The translations under genes and the position numbers were made by a program. The notes below the pieces were generated by a model. That model did not search any database. It worked only from the letters and a program-made list of their open reading frames with translations, and was not told the origin of the DNA. Below are positions 45,692 to 55,034 of a stretch of DNA of 64,000 bases, piece after piece. How positions within the stretch are numbered: the stretch's first letter is position 1; every line of letters begins with the position of its first letter. This DNA comes from Streptomyces vietnamensis (GTDB taxonomy: Bacteria; Actinomycetota; Actinomycetes; Streptomycetales; Streptomycetaceae), in the NCBI RefSeq assembly GCF_000830005.1, contig NZ_CP010407.1:2089001-2153000 (forward strand), written 5' to 3'.

Positions 45692-48600
45692 TCACGCCTT
45701 GCGGGCGCGGGCCGTCGCCTTCTTGGCCGTGGCCGCCTTCTTCGCGGGGGCCGCGACCTTGGCCGTGGCCGCCTTCTTGGCGGGGGCCTTCGCCGCGACC
45801 GTCTTCGCCGCCGTCTTCTTCGCGGCCGCCTTCTTCGTCCCGCGCGCCGCGGGGATCGTCGCGGCGTCGCTGATCCGGTCGGCGCCGAGGATCTCGCGGA
45901 GGAACTTGCCGGTGTGGCTCGCCGGGACCGAGGCGACCTCCTCCGGCGTGCCCTCGGCGATCACCAGACCGCCGCCGCTGCCGCCCTCCGGACCCATGTC
46001 GATGACCCAGTCCGCGGTCTTGATGACATCGAGGTTGTGCTCGATGACGATCACCGAGTTGCCCTTGTCGACCAGGTTGGACAGGACCTTGATCAGCTTC
46101 GAGATGTCCTCGAAGTGGAGACCGGTGGTCGGCTCGTCCAGGACGTAGACCGTGCGGCCCGTCGAGCGCTTCTGGAGCTCGGAGGCGAGCTTCACGCGCT
46201 GCGCCTCGCCGCCGGAGAGCGTCGGCGCGGACTGGCCGAGCCGGACGTACCCGAGGCCGACCTCGTTGAGCGTGCGCAGGTGGCGCGCGATGGTCGGGAC
46301 GGCCTCGAAGAAGTCGAGGGCCTCCTCGATCGGCATGTTCAGGACTTCGGCGATGGACTTGCCCTTGTAGTGGACCTCCAGGGTCTCCCGGTTGTACCGG
46401 TCGCCGTGGCAGACCTCGCACGGGACGTACACGTCCGGGAGGAAGTTCATCTCGATCTTGATCGTGCCGTCGCCGGAGCAGTTCTCGCAGCGGCCGCCCT
46501 TGACGTTGAAGGAGAAGCGGCCGGGCAGGTAGCCCCGGACCTTGGCCTCCATCGTCTCGGCGAAGAGCTTGCGGACGTGGTCGAAGACGCCGGTGTACGT
46601 CGCCGGGTTCGACCGCGGGGTGCGGCCGATCGGGGACTGGTCGACGTGCACGACCTTGTCGACGAGCTCGTCGCCGTCCACGCGCGTGTGCCGTCCGGGC
46701 ACCGACTTGGCGCCGTTCAGCTCGCGCGCCAGGTGGGTGTAGAGGATGTCGTTGACCAGGGTCGACTTGCCGGAGCCGGAGACTCCGGTGACGGCGGTGA
46801 GGACGCCCAGCGGGAAGGAGACGTCGATGTCCCGCAGGTTGTTCTCGCGGGCCCCGTGCACGGTGAGCCGGCGTCCGGGGTCCACCGGGCGGCGGATGTC
46901 CGGGGTGGCGATCGACCGGCGGCCGGACAGGTACTGCCCGGTCATCGACTCCTCGTTGGCGAGGAGCTCCTTCAGGGAGCCGGAGTGGACGACCTTGCCG
47001 CCGTGCTCGCCGGCGCCGGGGCCGATGTCGACGACCCAGTCGGCGACCTTGATGGTGTCCTCGTCGTGCTCGACGACGATGAGCGTGTTGCCCATGTCCC
47101 GGAGCCGGACCAGGGTCTCGATGAGCCGGTGGTTGTCGCGCTGGTGGAGGCCGATGGACGGCTCGTCGAGCACGTACAGCACGCCGACGAGGCCGGAGCC
47201 GATCTGGGTGGCGAGCCGGATGCGCTGGGCCTCGCCGCCGGAGAGCGTGCCCGCCGCCCGGTTGAGCGAGAGGTAGTCGAGGCCGACGTCGACGAGGAAG
47301 CGCAGCCGCTCGTTGACCTCCTTGAGGACCCGCTCGGCGATCTTCTTGTCGCGGGCGTTGAGCGTGAGGCGGGAGAGGAACTCGGCGCAGTCGCTGATCG
47401 ACATCGCGGAGACCTCGGCGATGGACTTCTCCATGACCGTGACCGCGAGGACGATCGGCTTGAGGCGGGTGCCCTCGCAGGTGGGGCAGGGCACCTCGCG
47501 CATGTAGCCCTCGAAGCGCTCGCGGCTGGAGTCGCTCTCGGCCTCGCTGTGCCGCCGCTTGACGAAGGAGACGGCGCCCTCGAAGGCCGGGGTGGTGTAC
47601 GCCCGCTCGCGGCCGTACCTGTTGCGGTAGCGGACCTCGACCTGGGTCTTGTGGCCGTACATCAGGGCCTTCTTGGCGCGCTGCGGAAGACCCGCGTACG
47701 GGATGTCCGTGCGGAAGCCGAGGGCCTGGGAGAGGCCGCCGATGAGCCGGCCGAAGTACTCCTTGGTGTGCCCGTGCGACCAGGGGTGGATGGCGCCCTC
47801 GTCGAGGGACCTCTCCTCGTCGGGGACGACCAGCTCCGGGTCGACCTCCATGCGGGTGCCGATGCCGGTGCAGTCGGGGCAGGCGCCGAAGGGCGAGTTG
47901 AAGGAGAAGGAGCGCGGCTCCAGCTCCTCGAAGGACAGGTCGTCGTACGGGCAGTAGAGGTGCTCCGAGTACATCTTCTCGCGCTCGGGGTCGTCCTCGG
48001 CGAGGTCGACGAAGTCGAGCACGACCATGCCGCCGGAGAGTCCGAGCGCGGTCTCGACGGAGTCGGTGAGCCGGCGCTTGGCGCTGTCCTTCACGGTGAG
48101 GCGGTCGACGACCACCTCGATCGTGTGCTTCTCCTGCTTCTTCAGCGTCGGCGGCTCGCTGAGCTGGATCGTCTGCCCGTCGACGCGGGCGCGGCTGTAG
48201 CCCTTGGTCTGGAGGTCGGCGAAGAGGTCGACGAACTCGCCCTTCCGCTCGCGCACGAGCGGGGAGAGCACCTGGAAGCGGCTGCCCTCGGGGAGCTCCA
48301 GGACCTTGTCGACGATGGCCTGCGGCGACTGGCGGGAGATGGGGCGGCGGCACTCGGGACAGTGCGGCTTGCCGATGCGGGCGAAGAGCAGACGGAGGTA
48401 GTCGTAGACCTCCGTGATGGTGCCGACCGTCGAGCGCGGGTTGCGCGAGGTCGACTTCTGGTCGATGGAGACGGCGGGCGAGAGACCTTCGATGAAGTCG
48501 ACGTCCGGCTTGTCCATCTGGCCGAGGAACTGCCGGGCGTACGAGGAGAGCGACTCGACGTACCGGCGCTGCCCCTCGGCGAAGATCGTGTCGAACGCGA

Positions 48601-48721
48601 GGGAGGACTTGCCCGACCCCGAGAGCCCGGTGAAGACGATGAGGGAGTCACGCGGGAGGTCGAGCGAGACGTTCTTGAGGTTGTGCTCGCGAGCGCCACG
48701 GACGATGAGACGGTCGGCCAC
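45692..48721 (-). CDS. uvrA: excinuclease ABC subunit A with lysine/alanine-rich C-terminal tail
   Basis: A 1009-residue DNA damage sensor of nucleotide excision repair. The two ABC modules have Walker A at [11 protein letters not shown] (about 31-41) and [10 protein letters not shown] (about 650-660), and signatures [19 protein letters not shown] and [15 protein letters not shown]. Zinc motifs are visible ([27 protein letters not shown] and PCEVCHG). After the family body ends at about residue 960, a 49-residue tail follows with repeats such as [20 protein letters not shown], like the C-terminus of histone H1 or HupS. GTG 48721 is chosen from the family start ([18 protein letters not shown]). 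Confidence 0.97.
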   Translation of the reverse strand: MADRLIVRGAREHNLKNVSLDLPRDSLIVFTGLSGSGKSSLAFDTIFAEGQRRYVESLSSYARQFLGQMDKPDVDFIEGLSPAVSIDQKSTSRNPRSTVGTITEVYDYLRLLFARIGKPHCPECRRPISRQSPQAIVDKVLELPEGSRFQVLSPLVRERKGEFVDLFADLQTKGYSRARVDGQTIQLSEPPTLKKQEKHTIEVVVDRLTVKDSAKRRLTDSVETALGLSGGMVVLDFVDLAEDDPEREKMYSEHLYCPYDDLSFEELEPRSFSFNSPFGACPDCTGIGTRMEVDPELVVPDEERSLDEGAIHPWSHGHTKEYFGRLIGGLSQALGFRTDIPYAGLPQRAKKALMYGHKTQVEVRYRNRYGRERAYTTPAFEGAVSFVKRRHSEAESDSSRERFEGYMREVPCPTCEGTRLKPIVLAVTVMEKSIAEVSAMSISDCAEFLSRLTLNARDKKIAERVLKEVNERLRFLVDVGLDYLSLNRAAGTLSGGEAQRIRLATQIGSGLVGVLYVLDEPSIGLHQRDNHRLIETLVRLRDMGNTLIVVEHDEDTIKVADWVVDIGPGAGEHGGKVVHSGSLKELLANEESMTGQYLSGRRSIATPDIRRPVDPGRRLTVHGARENNLRDIDVSFPLGVLTAVTGVSGSGKSTLVNDILYTHLARELNGAKSVPGRHTRVDGDELVDKVVHVDQSPIGRTPRSNPATYTGVFDHVRKLFAETMEAKVRGYLPGRFSFNVKGGRCENCSGDGTIKIEMNFLPDVYVPCEVCHGDRYNRETLEVHYKGKSIAEVLNMPIEEALDFFEAVPTIARHLRTLNEVGLGYVRLGQSAPTLSGGEAQRVKLASELQKRSTGRTVYVLDEPTTGLHFEDISKLIKVLSNLVDKGNSVIVIEHNLDVIKTADWVIDMGPEGGSGGGLVIAEGTPEEVASVPASHTGKFLREILGADRISDAATIPAARGTKKAAAKKTAAKTVAAKAPAKKAATAKVAAPAKKAATAKKATARARKA

Positions 48722-48878
48722 GCCGGTCCGCACCTTTCTGGAGAGAGCGGATATGCCTGGGATGTGCCTGAACACCCAACAACCAAGGATGCCGGATGCT
48801 TCCATCGAGCCTATAGCACGCACATTCGATTTCCGGCCGTCCCGAGACCGCTTCACCCGAACGAGTGGCGGCGCAGGG

Positions 48879-48935
48879 GGGGGTGCCGGGCCGGTCGGGC
48901 CTGATCGGACCTGGCCCGACCGGCCCGGCACCCCC
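48879..48935. repeat. 23-bp perfect inverted repeat before the MDMPI-type gene
   Basis: A perfect 23-bp inverted repeat (48879-48901 and 48913-48935), starting GGGGGTGCCGGGCC and ending GGCCCGGCACCCCC, with loop TGATCGGACCT. The right arm ends one base before the predicted -10 hexamer of the gene at 48949. It lies in the divergent gap with uvrA, so it is not a simple convergent terminator; it could be an operator or an insulating terminator. Confidence 0.85.
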
Positions 48936-48941
48936 TAGGGT
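48936..48941 (+). promoter_or_regulatory. -10 element TAGGGT of a probable leaderless promoter
   Basis: TAGGGT begins 13 bases before the ATG at 48949 and directly follows the 23-bp inverted repeat. Confidence 0.55.
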
Positions 48942-48948
48942 CGGCGCC

Positions 48949-49638
48949 ATGATCGACCACGAACTCGACCTTGTTTCCGTGCGCGAGGCGACCGACCGTC
49001 TCCTTGCCGCCGCTTCCTCCTGGGACAACGCGGCGACGGCCGAGCCGTCACGGCTCCCGGGCTGGACCCGCGGCCATGTCCTCGCCCACGTGGCCCGTAA
49101 CGCCGACGCCCTCGTGAACGTCCTCCAGGGCCGTCCCATGTACGCCGACGCCGCGACCCGGGACGCCGACATCGAGCGGGACGCCGGACGGCCGCTGGAC
49201 GTCCAGCTCGCCGACGTGCGCGAGAGCGCCGACCGCTTCCAGGCCGCGGGCGCCGAGCCCGCCGACTGGAGCCGCACCGTCGAGCTCCGCAACGGGGTCA
49301 CCGACAGCGCCTCCCGGATCCCCTTCCGCCGCTGGGTGGAGGTGGCCCTGCACCACGTCGACCTGGGCGTCGGCTACGAGCTGGAGGACCTGCCGGAGGA
49401 GTTCGTCCAGCGGGAGATCGACTTCCTCGCGGAGCGGTTCACGGGCAACGCGGGCGTGCCGCCGACCCGGGTCCTGGCCACGGACGGCCCGGGCAGCTGG
49501 ACCACCGGCTCCGCGGAGGGCTCCGAGGTGACCGTGAGCGGCCCCGCCCCCGAGCTCCTCGGCTGGCTCGCCGGCCGCCGCGACGGCTCCGCCCTGAAGA
49601 CCGAGGGCGGCCCGCTCCCGGAGCTCCCCCCGCTGTAG
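48949..49638 (+). CDS. maleylpyruvate isomerase family (mycothiol-dependent, DinB-like) enzyme
   Basis: A 229-residue soluble protein with the N-terminal MDMPI/DinB-like four-helix domain: SWDNAATAEPSRLPGWTRGH (about 24-43), VLAHVARNADALVNVLQGRP, and VALHHVDLGVGYELEDLP, with candidate metal-binding histidines in GHVLAHVARNAD and LHHVDLG. A C-terminal sterol-carrier-like region ends in APELLGWLAGRRDGSAL. Such enzymes use mycothiol for isomerisation or detoxification; the substrate here is unknown. ATG 48949 matches the family start. The MBL gene follows 35 bases later. Confidence 0.88.
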   Translation: MIDHELDLVSVREATDRLLAAASSWDNAATAEPSRLPGWTRGHVLAHVARNADALVNVLQGRPMYADAATRDADIERDAGRPLDVQLADVRESADRFQAAGAEPADWSRTVELRNGVTDSASRIPFRRWVEVALHHVDLGVGYELEDLPEEFVQREIDFLAERFTGNAGVPPTRVLATDGPGSWTTGSAEGSEVTVSGPAPELLGWLAGRRDGSALKTEGGPLPELPPL

Positions 49639-49661
49639 CGGCCACCGTCACCCTCCGGGGC

Positions 49662-49667
49662 TAGTCT
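49662..49667 (+). promoter_or_regulatory. -10 element TAGTCT of a probable leaderless promoter
   Basis: TAGTCT begins 12 bases before the ATG at 49674. Confidence 0.5.
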
Positions 49668-49673
49668 GAGGCC

Positions 49674-50330
49674 ATGACGTACAGCGGAGTGGTGAAGGTC
49701 GGCGGCCCGGCGGACGTGCACGAGTTGACGGACCTGATGATCTCGAAGGTCGCGGTCGGCCCGATGGACAACAACGCGTATCTGCTGCGCTGCCGGGCGA
49801 CCGGCGAGCAGCTGCTGATCGACGCGGCCAACGAGGCCGGGACGCTCCTCACGCTGATCGGTGACGACGGCATCGCCGCCGTCGTCACCACCCATCGGCA
49901 CGGCGACCACTGGCAGGCCCTGGAGGAGGTCGTCGCGGCGACCGGCGCCCGGACCTACGCGGGCGCGTACGACGTGGAGGGCATCCCGGTCCCGACCGAC
50001 GTGCCCGTGGAGGACGGCGACACGATCCGGGTGGGCCGGGTCGAGCTGACCGCGCGCCGCCTGGTCGGGCACACCCCGGGCTCGATCGCCCTGGTCTACG
50101 ACGACCCGCACGGCCACCCCCACGTCTTCACCGGCGACTGCCTCTTCCCGGGCGGCGTGGGCAACACCTGGAAGGACCCGGAGGCCTTCGCGAGCCTGAT
50201 CCACGACGTGGAGACCAAGCTCTTCGCGGTCCTGCCCGACGAGTCCTGGATCTACCCCGGCCACGGCCGGGACACCACGCTCGGTGACGAGCGCCCCCAC
50301 CTCGCGGAGTGGCACGAGCGCGGCTGGTGA
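49674..50330 (+). CDS. MBL fold metallo-hydrolase
   Basis: A 218-residue metallo-beta-lactamase-fold hydrolase of the glyoxalase-II-like branch. The metal-binding motif is H74-R-H76-G-D78-H79 (VVTTHRHGDHWQAL), with further ligands in GHTPGSIALVYDD and TGDCLFPGGVGNT and the C-terminal YPGHGRDTTLGDERPHL. It lies next to a mycothiol-type enzyme, so a thiol-adduct hydrolase is possible but unproven. ATG 49674 follows TAGTCT, suggesting its own leaderless promoter. The next gene starts 78 bases downstream. Confidence 0.92.
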   Translation: MTYSGVVKVGGPADVHELTDLMISKVAVGPMDNNAYLLRCRATGEQLLIDAANEAGTLLTLIGDDGIAAVVTTHRHGDHWQALEEVVAATGARTYAGAYDVEGIPVPTDVPVEDGDTIRVGRVELTARRLVGHTPGSIALVYDDPHGHPHVFTGDCLFPGGVGNTWKDPEAFASLIHDVETKLFAVLPDESWIYPGHGRDTTLGDERPHLAEWHERGW

Positions 50331-50408
50331 CACCGGGCGCGCGGCCCCCGAGCTGCGCACCTCCGTACGCCCCCGTAACCCGGACGGCGGCGGGGTAGTT
50401 GGCGCGAC

Positions 50409-51746
50409 ATGCGCCAAAGTCACCCTCCGTCGCCGTCCCGGCCGCCCTCGGCCCCCTCGATGGGACGGCTCGCCGCCGCCTCGCTCGTCGGCACCGCCAT
50501 CGAGTTCTTCGACTTCTTCGTCTACGGGACGGCCGCCGCCCTCGTCCTGGGGCCGCTCTTCTTCCCCACCTTCTCGCCGCTGGCCGGGACGCTTGCCGCC
50601 TTCGGCACCTTCGCCGCCGGCTTCCTCGCCCGCCCCCTCGGCTCGGTCCTCTTCGGGCACGTCGGCGACCGGTACGGCCGGCGGCCGGTCCTCTTCGCCT
50701 CGCTGCTCCTGACCGGCTGCGCCACGGTCGCGGTCGGCTGCGTCCCGACGTACGCGACGCTCGGCATCGCCGCCCCGGTGCTGCTGCTCACCCTCCGCTT
50801 CCTGCAGGGGCTCGGCCTGGGCGGCGAGTGGGGCGGGGCGGTGCTGCTCACCGCCGAGCACGCCCCCGAGCGCCGGCGTGCGCTGTGGGCGAGCTTCCCG
50901 CAGGTCGGCCCGGCAATCGGTTTCCTCCTGGCGAACGGGGTGATGCTGGCGCTCACCGCCGGGCTGAGCGACGCGGAGTTCCGCTCCTGGGGCTGGCGGG
51001 TGCCGTTCTGGGCGGCGGGGCTGCTCGCCCTCGTCGGACTGCTGCTGCGTTCCTCGCTGGCGGAGACCCCGCAGTTCGAGGAGCTGTCCGCCTCCGGGCG
51101 GCGCGCGGGCGCCCCACTGACGGAGGTCCTCCGCGACCACTGGCGGCTCGTCCTGCTGACGGCGGGGGCGCTCGCGGTCGGGTACGCCGTCTTCTACACG
51201 GTCTCCACCTGGGCGCTGGCCTACGGCACCGAGCGGCTCGGGGTGAGCAGCACCGTGATGCTGACCTGTGTGATGGCGGCGGTGGCGGTCATGGGCGCGG
51301 TCACCCCGTTCGTGGCGCTCCTCGGTGACCGCTGGGGCCGGCGCCCGCTCTGTCTGGCGGGGTGTGCGGCCTCCGCGCTCTGGACGTTCCCGATGGCGGC
51401 CCTGCTGCACACCGGGCGGCCGCTGCTGATGTTCCTCGGGTTCCTGGGCTCGCTGCTGGCGTTCATCACGATGTTCGCGGTGATCGCCGCGTACCTCCCG
51501 GAGCTGTACGAGCCCCGCGTCCGCTGCACGGGCGCCGCCGTCGGCTACAACCTGGCGGGCGTCCTGGGCGGTGCGCTGACGCCGATCGTCGCCACCACCC
51601 TCTCGGACGGCGGCTCGGGCCCGCCCTGGGGCGTCGCGGCCTACCTCACCCTGATCGCCCTGGTGAGCCTCGGCTGCTTCGCCCTGCTCCCGGAGACCCT
51701 CCCGGGCCGCTCCGAACGGCAGACGCCCGAGCCCGCGGCCGCCTGA
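50409..51746 (+). CDS. MHS family MFS transporter
   Basis: A 445-residue major facilitator of the metabolite:H+ symporter group, with about 12 transmembrane helices. Diagnostic features are LVGTAIEFFDFFVYGTAAAL in helix 1, the loop LGSVLFGHVGDRYGRRPVLF (about 77-96), FLQGLGLGGEWGGAVLL in helix 4, and a matching LLGDRWGRRPLCLAG loop in the second half. MHS members import organic acids or osmolytes; the substrate here is unknown. The ATG follows a weak TAGTTG. The hairpin at 51770-51804 separates it from terC. Confidence 0.92.
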   Translation: MRQSHPPSPSRPPSAPSMGRLAAASLVGTAIEFFDFFVYGTAAALVLGPLFFPTFSPLAGTLAAFGTFAAGFLARPLGSVLFGHVGDRYGRRPVLFASLLLTGCATVAVGCVPTYATLGIAAPVLLLTLRFLQGLGLGGEWGGAVLLTAEHAPERRRALWASFPQVGPAIGFLLANGVMLALTAGLSDAEFRSWGWRVPFWAAGLLALVGLLLRSSLAETPQFEELSASGRRAGAPLTEVLRDHWRLVLLTAGALAVGYAVFYTVSTWALAYGTERLGVSSTVMLTCVMAAVAVMGAVTPFVALLGDRWGRRPLCLAGCAASALWTFPMAALLHTGRPLLMFLGFLGSLLAFITMFAVIAAYLPELYEPRVRCTGAAVGYNLAGVLGGALTPIVATTLSDGGSGPPWGVAAYLTLIALVSLGCFALLPETLPGRSERQTPEPAAA

Positions 51747-51769
51747 GCGGTTCCGGGGTGCGACAACGG

Positions 51770-51804
51770 CGACGGCCGACCGGGAGGGACCCGGTCGGCC
51801 GTCG
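51770..51804. terminator. 15-bp perfect bidirectional terminator
   Basis: CGACGGCCGACCGGG (51770-51784) pairs perfectly with CCCGGTCGGCCGTCG (51790-51804) with loop AGGGA, between the stops of the MHS transporter (51746) and of the convergent terC-family gene (51822). Confidence 0.88.
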
Positions 51805-51821
51805 GCGTGTTCGGAGGGGCG

Positions 51822-52820
51822 TCAGGCCTCGACGCTGTCCTTCGCCTCCACGTCGGCCGTCTCGGCCGCCTCGCGCTGCGCCTGCTTCTTGGAGGCGATC
51901 AGGCTGGTGACGGTGGTGACGGCCAGGACACCGCCGATGACCGCCAGCGAGAAGGGGATGCTGATCTCCGGTACGTGCACCCCGGACTCGTGCAGGGCGT
52001 GCAACACCAGCTTCACGCCGATGAAGCCGAGGATCACCGACAGGCCGTAGCTGAGGTGGACCAGCTTCTTGAGCAGGCCGCCGATCAGGAAGTACAGCTG
52101 CCGCAGACCCATGAGGGCGAAGGCGTTGGCGGTGAAGACGATGTACGGGTCCTGGGTGAGGCCGAAGATCGCCGGGATGGAGTCGAGGGCGAAGAGGACG
52201 TCGGTGGTGCCGATGGCGAGCATGACGACCATCAGCGGGGTCAGCACCCGCTTGCCGTTGTTGCGGATGAAGAGCTTGGTGCCGTGGTACCGGTCGGCGA
52301 CGCCGAACTTCTTCTCGACGGTCTTGAGGAGACGGTTCTCCTCCCAGTCGTCCTCCTCCTCGTCGGAGCGCGCCTCCTGGATGAGCTTCCAGGCGGTGTA
52401 GATCAGGAAGGCGCCGAAGAGGTAGAAGACCCAGGAGAAGCTCGCGATGATCGCGGCGCCGGCGGCGATGAAGATCGCGCGGAGCACCAGGGCGATCAGC
52501 ACGCCCACGAGCAGCACCCGCTGCTGGAGGTGGGAGGGGACCGAGAACTTCGCCATGATCAGGACGAAGACGAAGAGGTTGTCGACGCTGAGCGACTTCT
52601 CGGTGACGTAGCCCGCGAAGAACTCCCCGGACGCCTGGCCGTTGCCGAAGAACAGCAGGCCGAGGCCGAAGAGCGCGGCGAGCACGATCCAGACGATCGT
52701 CCAGATTCCGGCTTCCTTGACCGACACGTCATGGGGCTTGCGCCCGATGAAGAAGTCGGCACCGATCAGGGCACCCAGACCGAGAATGGTCAGGACCCAC
52801 AGGGTCATCGAAACGTCCAC
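51822..52820 (-). CDS. TerC family integral membrane protein
   Basis: A 332-residue membrane protein with about nine helices of the TerC (Alx/YkoY) family, associated with tellurite resistance and manganese/calcium homeostasis. Conserved acidic metal-binding regions are in VTEKSLSVDNLFVFVLIMAK (about 72-91) and GTTDVLFALDSIPAIFGLT (about 204-222). The C-terminal tail (about 315-332) is Ala/Glu-rich. GTG 52820 has a GGAGGCGCA Shine-Dalgarno sequence. It is followed on the same strand, upstream, by two TerD-type genes, making a small Ter cluster. Confidence 0.92.
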   Translation of the reverse strand: MDVSMTLWVLTILGLGALIGADFFIGRKPHDVSVKEAGIWTIVWIVLAALFGLGLLFFGNGQASGEFFAGYVTEKSLSVDNLFVFVLIMAKFSVPSHLQQRVLLVGVLIALVLRAIFIAAGAAIIASFSWVFYLFGAFLIYTAWKLIQEARSDEEEDDWEENRLLKTVEKKFGVADRYHGTKLFIRNNGKRVLTPLMVVMLAIGTTDVLFALDSIPAIFGLTQDPYIVFTANAFALMGLRQLYFLIGGLLKKLVHLSYGLSVILGFIGVKLVLHALHESGVHVPEISIPFSLAVIGGVLAVTTVTSLIASKKQAQREAAETADVEAKDSVEA

Positions 52821-52919
52821 TGCGCCTCCGGCGTCGTACGGCTACTGATCACGTCGTCGCTGCCGGAGGTCTCTTCCACCCGGGCGGCTGACGGGCCGCC
52901 GGGCCGACGCCCCGGGATC

Positions 52920-52977
52920 GGATCATGATGATCCGTCCGTATTGACGGGTACGCCGCACATAGGGGAGTACTCCCCT
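52920..52977 (-). promoter_or_regulatory. palindromes upstream of terC
   Basis: GGATCATGATGATCC (52920-52934, 7-bp arms) and the perfect 16-bp AGGGGAGTACTCCCCT (52962-52977) lie 100-157 bases upstream of the terC GTG. They are candidate operators for the terC promoter. No regulator gene is adjacent, so the binding protein is unknown. Confidence 0.5.
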
Positions 52978-52983
52978 CCGCAC

Positions 52984-53046
52984 CAAGAAGACTACCCGAA
53001 AGACCAAGAGAAGGTAAAGGAGAGGGTAAAGGACCATCAAAAGGGC
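52984..53046. repeat. purine-rich, low-GC tract upstream of terC
   Basis: About 60 bases of mostly A/G (AAGAAG, GAAAG, AGAGAAGG, GGTAAAGGA twice) stand out from the GC-rich surroundings. On the minus strand it is a pyrimidine-rich 3' UTR for the TerD-fusion gene, ending just before its stop at 53050. Confidence 0.65.
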
Positions 53047-53049
53047 AGG

Positions 53050-54918
53050 TCAGGGCTGCTTTCCATGGCGGGCGGCCGCCACCTGTGTGAGGACCTGGCG
53101 GAGGATCGCGCTGCCCGGCGGAAGGAGCGGCGGCTCGTACGACCAGGCGTGACCGACCCAGGGATCGGCGAGGTGGTCGTCGGGCACGGGGGTGAGCCGC
53201 AGCAGCGAGCGCCACAGGGGGTCGAGCAGCGGCCCGTACGCGGCCGCGTCCTCCCGGGCCGCGACCATCAGCAGATGGACGCCGACCGAGGGCCCCTCGT
53301 CGGCGAGGTACCGCAGCCGGGTGACCGCCCGGTCGTCGAAGCCGTGCGGGAAGTCGTGCACGATCAGCAGCTGCCGGGCCGTGTCGAGGCCGGGCGGCAG
53401 CGCGTCGGCCGCCCCGCCCCGCAGTGCCATCTGGAGCAGGTCGACCCGCTCCGTGAGCTGCTCGAGGACCGCCGAGACACCGGCCGCGCCCCGGGCCGGC
53501 GGGGCGGCCGCCCCCGTCTCCACGAGCGGGGCGAGGGCCGCGGCGCCCGCGCCCGCCGGGTCGACGAGGTGGACGGTGAACCCGCCCGCCGGGTGCGCCG
53601 CGAGCAGCCGCGCCGCGTGCGCGACGGCGCAGTCGAGGGCGAGCCGCCGCAGCTCGACCTCGTCGAGGAGCCCGGCGGCCTCGGAGTGGCCGCGCCCGGA
53701 GTCCACCCAGAGCCCGCGCTCGAGGGGCAGCCGGACGAGCATGGGGATCCGCAGGTCGGTGCGCTCGGGGAGGTGGAGGTCGCCGAGGCGGACGGCCATC
53801 GGCTCCTCGGCCGGGACGCGGTAGGCGTGCCAGACAGGGTTGTCCCAGCGGGCGTAGGCGACGGGCAGCGCCGGCTCGACGACCTCGGACTCGGCGGCGA
53901 GCTGAGCGAGGTCCCGGTCCAGGACCTCCCGGGCGCGCCCCACGAGTTCGTCGTGCCGGGCGCGGGCGGCGGCCCGCGCGGCGTCGTTCGCGCCGCCGGC
54001 CCGGGCGCGGTAGTCGGTGAGCGCCTCGTCGAGCTCCCGGTCGAGCCGGGACTCCGCGAAGTCGCAGGCGCTGCGGTAGGCGGCGGCGGTACGGGCCAGG
54101 TCCTCGAACATGCCCCACACCTGGTTGTAGAGCCGCTCGTCCATGGACCAGCCCGAGGCGTCCCCGGCGACCGGCACGGGCGGGGCCTGCCGCGGCTCGG
54201 GGGCGGGGGTGGGGGCGGGCTGGCGCCGGGGGTGGGAGTAGTCGATGGGACCGCCGGCACCCATGCCCGCCGCGGGGGTGGGCGGCGGCGTCGCCGGTGC
54301 CGGGTCCGGGGCGGTCGGCGGCGCCGTGTGGCGTACGCGCTCCGGCTCGGGGACGCGCGAGGGGACGGCGTCCTGGGCTTCCGGGGTCACGGTCGCCAGG
54401 ATCGTGGCGGCCAGATCCGCGGGGCGCTCCAGGCCCTGGTCACCGAGCAGGGCGGCCAGCCCGCCCTCGTACCCCTGCCCCATGGCCCGGACCTTCCAGG
54501 CGCCCTGACGGCGGTACAGCTCCAGGGCGACGAGGGCGGACTCGCGGTCGAGGCCGGTGATGGTGTAGCTGGCGATCTCGGTGCCGTCGGGGCCGGTGAC
54601 GGCGACGAACGGGGCGGCGAGCGCCCCGAAGCGGGCGGCTCCGCCGGTCAGCGCGAGGAGGACCGAGACGCGGTGGACGGCACCGGGGACCGCGTCCAGG
54701 TCGACGGCGAGGCGGTGGTCGGCGGCGGAGCGTCCGGGCACGTCGACACCGGGGAGGGAGGGCGCGCCGGGGTGGGCGATCCACTCCGCGCCCGCGACCC
54801 GGCCCTGTTCGTCGCCGAGGGTGGCTCCGGCGAGGACGGGGTGACCGGCCGACACCCGGATCTCCAGTCGGGTCTCGGGCAGGGGGTGGTTCTGCCCCCG
54901 GACCAGCTCGGCCGTCAT
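53050..54918 (-). CDS. TerD domain protein fused to a degenerate FtsK-like ATPase module
   Basis: A 622-residue protein. TerD domain: about 1-165 (IRVSAGHPVLAGATLGDEQG, VAVTGPDGTEIASYTITGLD, ELYRRQGAWKVRAMGQGYEG), without the acidic GDDE calcium motif. A Pro-rich linker (about 190-255) follows, then a charged helical region (about 257-350). Residues 376-600 resemble FtsK/HerA ATPases: a P-loop-like spot RGLWVDSGRGHS lacking the lysine, a Walker-B-like QLLIVHDFPHGFDDR (about 516-530) and GVHLLMVAAREDA (about 546-558). ATPase activity is therefore doubtful. ATG 54918 is preferred; 18 codons upstream (CENAACENAEG) are open but come from a duplicated 15-bp leader. Function is unknown. Confidence 0.82.
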   Translation of the reverse strand: MTAELVRGQNHPLPETRLEIRVSAGHPVLAGATLGDEQGRVAGAEWIAHPGAPSLPGVDVPGRSAADHRLAVDLDAVPGAVHRVSVLLALTGGAARFGALAAPFVAVTGPDGTEIASYTITGLDRESALVALELYRRQGAWKVRAMGQGYEGGLAALLGDQGLERPADLAATILATVTPEAQDAVPSRVPEPERVRHTAPPTAPDPAPATPPPTPAAGMGAGGPIDYSHPRRQPAPTPAPEPRQAPPVPVAGDASGWSMDERLYNQVWGMFEDLARTAAAYRSACDFAESRLDRELDEALTDYRARAGGANDAARAAARARHDELVGRAREVLDRDLAQLAAESEVVEPALPVAYARWDNPVWHAYRVPAEEPMAVRLGDLHLPERTDLRIPMLVRLPLERGLWVDSGRGHSEAAGLLDEVELRRLALDCAVAHAARLLAAHPAGGFTVHLVDPAGAGAAALAPLVETGAAAPPARGAAGVSAVLEQLTERVDLLQMALRGGAADALPPGLDTARQLLIVHDFPHGFDDRAVTRLRYLADEGPSVGVHLLMVAAREDAAAYGPLLDPLWRSLLRLTPVPDDHLADPWVGHAWSYEPPLLPPGSAILRQVLTQVAAARHGKQP

Positions 54919-54933
54919 CGTCTCTGTCCCCTC

Positions 54934-54962
54934 GGCGTTCTCACAGGCGGCGTTCTCACAGG
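54934..54962. repeat. 15-bp direct duplication in the leader of the TerD-fusion gene
   Basis: GGCGTTCTCACAGG occurs at 54934-54947 and 54949-54962. It adds one five-codon unit to the open frame upstream of ATG 54918 and may lie in the 5' UTR. Confidence 0.75.
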
Positions 54963-54977
54963 TGCGGATCATGCGGG

Positions 54978-55012
54978 ACAGCTCCCGGTGGCCTGGTGCC
55001 TCCGGGAGCTGT
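54978..55012. terminator. 11-bp hairpin between terD and the TerD-fusion gene
   Basis: ACAGCTCCCGG (54978-54988) pairs perfectly with CCGGGAGCTGT (55002-55012) with a 13-nt loop, 23 bases after the terD stop. It may terminate terD or attenuate into the fusion gene. Confidence 0.7.
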
Positions 55013-55034
55013 GGGTGTGCCGTGCCGGGCCCTT

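Noticed and set aside
48722..48878. LexA/SOS box in front of uvrA
   Set aside because: I looked for CGAAC-N4-GTTCG-type palindromes in the uvrA upstream region and found none that match well.
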